Assembly: GCA_948473115.1 (NCBI GenBank)
Contig: CAOKWI010000005.1
Coordinates: 34,574-98,573 of the forward strand
Direction of reading: 5' to 3'
Origin: an uncultured Lachnospiraceae bacterium
GTDB lineage: Bacteria; Bacillota; Clostridia; Lachnospirales; Lachnospiraceae
DNA: 64,000 nt
The translations under genes were made by a program, and so were the position numbers. The notes below the pieces were generated by a model. That model was not told where the DNA came from. It made no database searches and saw only the letters and a list, made by a program, of their open reading frames with translations. Of this stretch, positions 60,352 through 64,000 are shown piece after piece (position 1 is the stretch's first letter; each line of letters begins with the position of its first letter).

Positions 60352-61638
60352 TCATCTGTTGGCAAGCTCCGTGGTAATCTCCTCCCAGGTCACGTCCTTC
60401 TCCGCCATCAGCACCATCATGTGATATAAAAAATCGCTGATCTCATACTTGATCTCGTTGGGATTGGGATTCTTCGCGGCTATGACAATTTCCGTTGCCT
60501 CCTCGCCCAGCTTTTTCAGGATCTTATCGATTCCCTTGTCAAACAGGTAATTGGTATAGGATCCCTCCTTGGGATGTATCTTACGGTCTTTAATGACTTC
60601 AAAAACCTCCTCAAAGACCTGAAGGGGATTGCTGCTCTCCTCATAATCCTTTTTAGTAATCTCGTTGAAGAAGCAGCTTCTGGCTCCTGTATGGCACGCC
60701 GCTCCCACCTGGGAAACCTTTGCCAGGATGGTATCCATGTCACAGTCGGCGGTAAGGCTCTTTACGTACTGGAAATGGCCGCTGGTAGCGCCCTTTAACC
60801 AAAGTTCATTGCGGCTGCGGCTGAAATAGGTCATCTTACCGGTGCTGATGGTCTGTTCATAAGCCTCCTCATTCATATAGGCAACCATCAAAACCTCAAG
60901 GGTGCGGTAATCCTGCACCACCACGGGCACCATGCCGTCGCTGTTTGTCTTGAAGTCGGACCATTGGTAAGCCGCCTCAAAGGTTTCCACTTGGATCCCG
61001 TTCTCCCTGCACAGGTTTTTCAGGGACAGGATTTCCCTGTAATTATCATTGATGGTATTGCCTGTCACGCCGCACACACTGTCATAGGAGAAAATCTCCA
61101 TCAGCTTATTCAACGCAATCTGGTTGATCTGCACATAGAAGGGCAGCCCCGTGATTCCCTGGGTCTCACGGATCTGGTGAGGGTTCATCAGCACCATGGC
61201 AGAAACATATTTTTCAAGCAGGTCTTTATTTGCGGCCACTGTCTGCGGATCATTATAGCTGACGAGGATCTTATCCCTGCCGAATTTCAGGGAAACTTCC
61301 TCGGTGATACCGATATTGCTCTCCTTCTCATAATCCAGGATCGCTTTCTTACAGCCCGCATAGAGAAGCTTTTTCACGTCTTCCATGCGCTTCACATTTC
61401 CTGCGCCGATCACGTCCATCTCCGCGGTCCCACAGATTTCCTTTAAGATGTCGAGGGCAGCCTCATGTTCCCCGTCCCCTTCCGACATATCAAAAACGAT
61501 CAGTTCATCGGCATTGTTTTCGTTATAATAATGCACCAGACGCAGGGGCTCTGTTTCTACGACGGAAGTATCCGCAAGGCTCCTTACCGCGTGTTCGTGA
61601 TATAAATAAATACAGGGCACAAATTTTTTTGTTATCAT
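60352..61638 (-). CDS. hisIE: Bifunctional HisIE with N-terminal HisA/HisF-like domain
   Basis: The 428-residue protein has an N-terminal (about 1-215) TIM-barrel-like domain resembling HisA/HisF ('VPCIYLYHEHAVR', 'ADELIVFDMSEGDGEHEAALDILKEI', 'VIGAGNVKRMEDVKKLLYAGCKKAILD'), then HisI ('TSGHFQYVKSLTADCDMDTIL', 'GAACHTGARSCFF') and HisE ('GSYTNYLFDKGIDKILKKLGEEATEIVIAAKN'). HisI is phosphoribosyl-AMP cyclohydrolase; HisE is phosphoribosyl-ATP pyrophosphatase. The N-terminal domain may be a degenerate or active barrel. It is last in hisD-hisB-hisIE. Confidence 0.93.
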   Translation of the reverse strand: MITKKFVPCIYLYHEHAVRSLADTSVVETEPLRLVHYYNENNADELIVFDMSEGDGEHEAALDILKEICGTAEMDVIGAGNVKRMEDVKKLLYAGCKKAILDYEKESNIGITEEVSLKFGRDKILVSYNDPQTVAANKDLLEKYVSAMVLMNPHQIRETQGITGLPFYVQINQIALNKLMEIFSYDSVCGVTGNTINDNYREILSLKNLCRENGIQVETFEAAYQWSDFKTNSDGMVPVVVQDYRTLEVLMVAYMNEEAYEQTISTGKMTYFSRSRNELWLKGATSGHFQYVKSLTADCDMDTILAKVSQVGAACHTGARSCFFNEITKKDYEESSNPLQVFEEVFEVIKDRKIHPKEGSYTNYLFDKGIDKILKKLGEEATEIVIAAKNPNPNEIKYEISDFLYHMMVLMAEKDVTWEEITTELANR

Positions 61639-61668
61639 ATGCAGTCCACACCTTTCACAGCCTTACCA

Positions 61669-62256
61669 CTACAGGCTTCCCTTTGTACTGAGCACATCCG
61701 CGATACGGGGATCTATTCCCGTGGCCTGGTCCAGCGCTTTTGCAAACGCCTTGAACATGGCTTCGATCATGTGATGTGCATTGATGCCGTCCAGCATTTT
61801 CATATGCAGATTCATGCCGGCGCTGTAGGAAACGGCATAAAAAAATTCCCGCACCAGCTCGGTGTCCAGCCCGCCTACGCGCTCCACCGGAAAAGCACAG
61901 TCAAAATTCAGGAAAGGACGTCCGCAGAGATCCACCGCGCAGAGCGCCAGTGCGTCATCCATGGGCAGGATAAAAGAGCCGTATCTGCGGATCCCCTTCT
62001 TATCTCCCGCTGCCCGGGCAATAGCCTGTCCCAGGACGATTCCCGTGTCCTCCACGGTATGGTGTCCGTCCACATGGAGGTCGCCCTTCACCTGGCATTT
62101 CAAATCAAAAAATCCATGTCTGGAAAACCCTTCCAACATATGGTCAAAAAAACCGATTCCCGTGGAAAGTTCCGCTATTCCTTTGCCGTCCAGGTCCAGG
62201 GTCAGTTCTATATCCGTCTCTTTCGTCTTACGTCCTACTGTCGCCGTCCGTCCCAT
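61669..62256 (-). CDS. hisB: Imidazoleglycerol-phosphate dehydratase
   Basis: The 195-residue enzyme dehydrates imidazole glycerol phosphate in histidine synthesis. 'GIGFFDHMLEGFSRHGFFDL', 'DLHVDGHHTVEDTGIVLGQA' and 'INAHHMIEAMFKAFAKAL' carry its metal-binding His residues. ATG 62256 follows GGAGGTAAAA; the track start overlaps hisD. Confidence 0.97.
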   Translation of the reverse strand: MGRTATVGRKTKETDIELTLDLDGKGIAELSTGIGFFDHMLEGFSRHGFFDLKCQVKGDLHVDGHHTVEDTGIVLGQAIARAAGDKKGIRRYGSFILPMDDALALCAVDLCGRPFLNFDCAFPVERVGGLDTELVREFFYAVSYSAGMNLHMKMLDGINAHHMIEAMFKAFAKALDQATGIDPRIADVLSTKGSL

Positions 62257-62269
62257 TTTTACCTCCATG

Positions 62270-63559
62270 CTATTCAAATCTCACTTTGATGCTGTTGGCG
62301 TGTGCCGTCAGACCTTCGCTCTCCGCAAAAGTTTCAATATCCTTATGTACCTTCTCCAGGGCTTCCATTGAATAAGAGATGATGCTGGTCTTCTTGATAA
62401 AATCATCCACATTCACCGGAGAGAAAAACTTTGCCGTTCCGTTGGTGGGAAGGATATGGTTGGGACCCGCGAAATAATCTCCCAGCGGCTCGGAAGCATA
62501 CTCTCCCATAAAAATTGCGCCCGCATTTCGGATCTTGGTCATCACTTCAAAGGGATTGGCCGTCAAAATCTCCAGGTGTTCGGATGCAATCTCGTTCACC
62601 GCTTCGATGGCATCCCCCATGTTCTCTGCCACAAGGATGTAGCCATAGCGATCCAGCGACTGCTGTATGATCGCTTTCCGGGAAAGTTCGCTGACAAACA
62701 CATCCACTTCCGCTGAGACATTCTGTGCCAGTTCTTCTGAGGTCGTGATCAGGATGGCACTTGCCATCTCATCGTGCTCCGCCTGGGACAGCAGGTCCGC
62801 CGCCACATAGCGTGGATTTGCCGTTTCGTCGGCAAGGACAAGAATCTCGCTGGGGCCTGCAATGGAGTCAATGCTGACATATCCGTACACCGCCTTCTTC
62901 GCCAGCGCCACAAAAATATTGCCGGGTCCCGTGATCTTGTCCACTTTGGGTATGGATTCGGTTCCAAAGGCCATGGCTGCGATGGCCTGGGCTCCCCCCA
63001 CCTTGTAAATGGTGTCCACCCCCGCAATATCCGCCGCCACCAGTGTTCCGGGATTGACCCTGCCGTCCGCCCCGGGAGGCGTGGTGATAATGATCTCGTC
63101 CACTCCTGCCACCTTTGCGGGAACCACATTCATCAGCACACTGGAGGGATATGCTGCCTTTCCGCCAGGCACATAGACACCGGCCCTGGCGATGGCAGTG
63201 ATCTTCATGCCCAGAATGGTTCCGTCCTCTTTCGCGTCAAACCAGCTGTTGCGCAGCTGTCTGGAGTGGAAAGCGCGGATGTTCTCCGCCGCTCTTCTGA
63301 TGACGCCCACCAGTTCCGGGGACAACTTCTCATAAGCCTCGTCTATTTCTTTCCTGGTCACTTTGATATTGTCCGCATCCAGGGCAAATTTATCAAATTT
63401 CAGCGTATACTCAAAAACCGCCGCATCCCTCCGAGTACGCACATTGTCTATGATCTCATTGACGGTTGCCTCATATTCCATGTAATTGTTGGGACTTCTT
63501 TTCAGCAGACTGTCCAGAATATCCTTTTTTGTCTCGTTTGTCAGTGCTACAATCCTCAT
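62270..63559 (-). CDS. hisD: Histidinol dehydrogenase
   Basis: The 429-residue zinc enzyme performs the last two oxidations from histidinol to histidine. 'ARAGVYVPGGKAAYPSSVLMN', 'DKITGPGNIFVALAKKAVYG', 'DSIAGPSEILVLAD' and 'NEIASEHLEIL' are family motifs. ATG 63559 follows GGAAGGGCAGGGAAAA. It leads a small operon with hisB and hisIE; hisG, hisC, hisH, hisA and hisF are not in the window. Confidence 0.97.
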   Translation of the reverse strand: MRIVALTNETKKDILDSLLKRSPNNYMEYEATVNEIIDNVRTRRDAAVFEYTLKFDKFALDADNIKVTRKEIDEAYEKLSPELVGVIRRAAENIRAFHSRQLRNSWFDAKEDGTILGMKITAIARAGVYVPGGKAAYPSSVLMNVVPAKVAGVDEIIITTPPGADGRVNPGTLVAADIAGVDTIYKVGGAQAIAAMAFGTESIPKVDKITGPGNIFVALAKKAVYGYVSIDSIAGPSEILVLADETANPRYVAADLLSQAEHDEMASAILITTSEELAQNVSAEVDVFVSELSRKAIIQQSLDRYGYILVAENMGDAIEAVNEIASEHLEILTANPFEVMTKIRNAGAIFMGEYASEPLGDYFAGPNHILPTNGTAKFFSPVNVDDFIKKTSIISYSMEALEKVHKDIETFAESEGLTAHANSIKVRFE

Positions 63560-64000
63560 TTTTCCCTGCCCTTCCTGTATGCTCTGCCTGTCATTTGATT
63601 TATCCTGTTTCAGGTTTTTCCGCGAGAGCCAAACACATAACACAGTATAACATAAATCGTTTCCAATAGAAATATTTATGTGACTAAAATTGCTAAAAAA
63701 GTGACAATTCAGCCCCGATCGTACCAGGCGGTTGGGGGGGGGTGGGGAGGAAGGGACGGCGCAGTGGGGGCAGGGGTACTTTCTGCGACGGCTCGATGGG
63801 CGTTCCGATGAGCCTTATGCACGGCGATGCCCGCCAGAGGGGTGTTTACATTGCATAATCGTAGTAATTATATAGAGCCATTTTTAAGAATATTGAAACT
63901 ATACAGGTGAAAATATTCTGAATTCCCTTGCATCTTGATTCATATGATATTTGCCAGAAAGGATTGGCTTTTGTCCATGCAGGCACGATTACTCGGTTCT
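63560..64000. other. Non-coding right edge with G-rich tract and small inverted repeats
   Basis: No convincing ORF is seen. It holds the hisD leader, a G-rich run GGTTGGGGGGGGGTGGGGAGG (about 63731-63750) that could form a G-quadruplex, the repeat copy AAGGGACGGCGCAG (63751-63786) also present at 50964, and a TTATGCA/TGCATAA pair (63815-63858). Confidence 0.5.

Noticed and set aside
1-64000. tRNA or rRNA genes
   Set aside because: No cloverleaf with T-loop GTTCRA-type sequence or ribosomal RNA signature was found by reading both strands, though a short tRNA could be missed without a tool.

Overview
The window reads as a conserved chromosomal stretch of a Lachnospiraceae-type member of the Clostridia (gut Firmicutes). 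Evidence: the mutL-miaA / radC-mreBCD-PBP2-minCDE-rodA order, ylmE-sepF-lspA-rluD, the rplU-prp-rpmA-obg cluster with a Prp-cleavable L27, a LexA/YneA-type SOS pair with Bacillus-like CGAAC-N4-GTTCC operators, SPFH and rubrerythrin genes typical of anaerobes, and frequent ATG/GTG/TTG starts behind GGAGG-like ribosome binding sites. No tRNA, rRNA, CRISPR array, prophage or full insertion sequence was seen. Base composition is moderate, apart from an AT-richer truncated helicase at about 41.2-42.4 kb.

Layout. 0-15.3 kb (+): DNA repair and tRNA modification (mutL, partial; miaA), a PLP enzyme, radC, then a long cell-shape/division block (mreBCD, PBP2, minCDE, rodA), mgsA and a D-Ala-D-Ala carboxypeptidase. 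15.3-26.8 kb (+): a P-loop protein, an HlyD-like membrane protein, yggS/ylmE, sepF, aroB, lspA, rluD, a cytidylate-kinase-like gene, L21 (with leader), prp, L27, obgE, yhbY, nadD, yqeK, rsfS. 27-32.3 kb (+): a branched-chain amino acid (Liv-type) ABC transporter with its own strong promoter. 32.7-43 kb: a second cytidylate-kinase-like gene, the divergent lexA / yneA-like SOS pair, a tyrosine recombinase, a TtcA-like enzyme, rubrerythrin, an AI-2E-family exporter, dtd, flotillin, a truncated UvrD-type helicase, a NUDIX hydrolase. 43-51 kb (-): RNase G with two radical-SAM-linked genes, then a MoxR-DUF58-DUF4129 operon. 51-56.4 kb: a LysM protein, small lineage proteins and a GHKL/LytTR two-component system. 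56.9-60.3 kb (+): a HelD-like helicase fused to a second, sugar-hydrolase-like domain. 60.3-63.6 kb (-): hisD-hisB-hisIE.

The most unusual content is between and beside genes. Four copies of a 157-207 bp element (family A) share a conserved core (GGCGGAAGAAGG, then a hairpin, then CTGATGACAACG-like or CCAACG-like) while their terminal inverted repeats and internal hairpin differ in sequence but keep pairing. That pattern suggests a structured RNA or cruciform-forming repeat. A second family (B, three copies) sits mostly in 5' leaders. Several inverted repeats begin exactly at stop codons (mreC, minC, lspA and the gene at 52.6 kb). Four different minisatellites (14, 34, 38 and 39 bp) lie at gene boundaries.

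The leading protein-level oddity is the 1113-residue HelD-like helicase carrying a C-terminal beta-rich region that resembles the N-terminal sandwich of family-31 glycoside hydrolases without the catalytic barrel. All assignments come from reading the sequence; none has been checked by database search.
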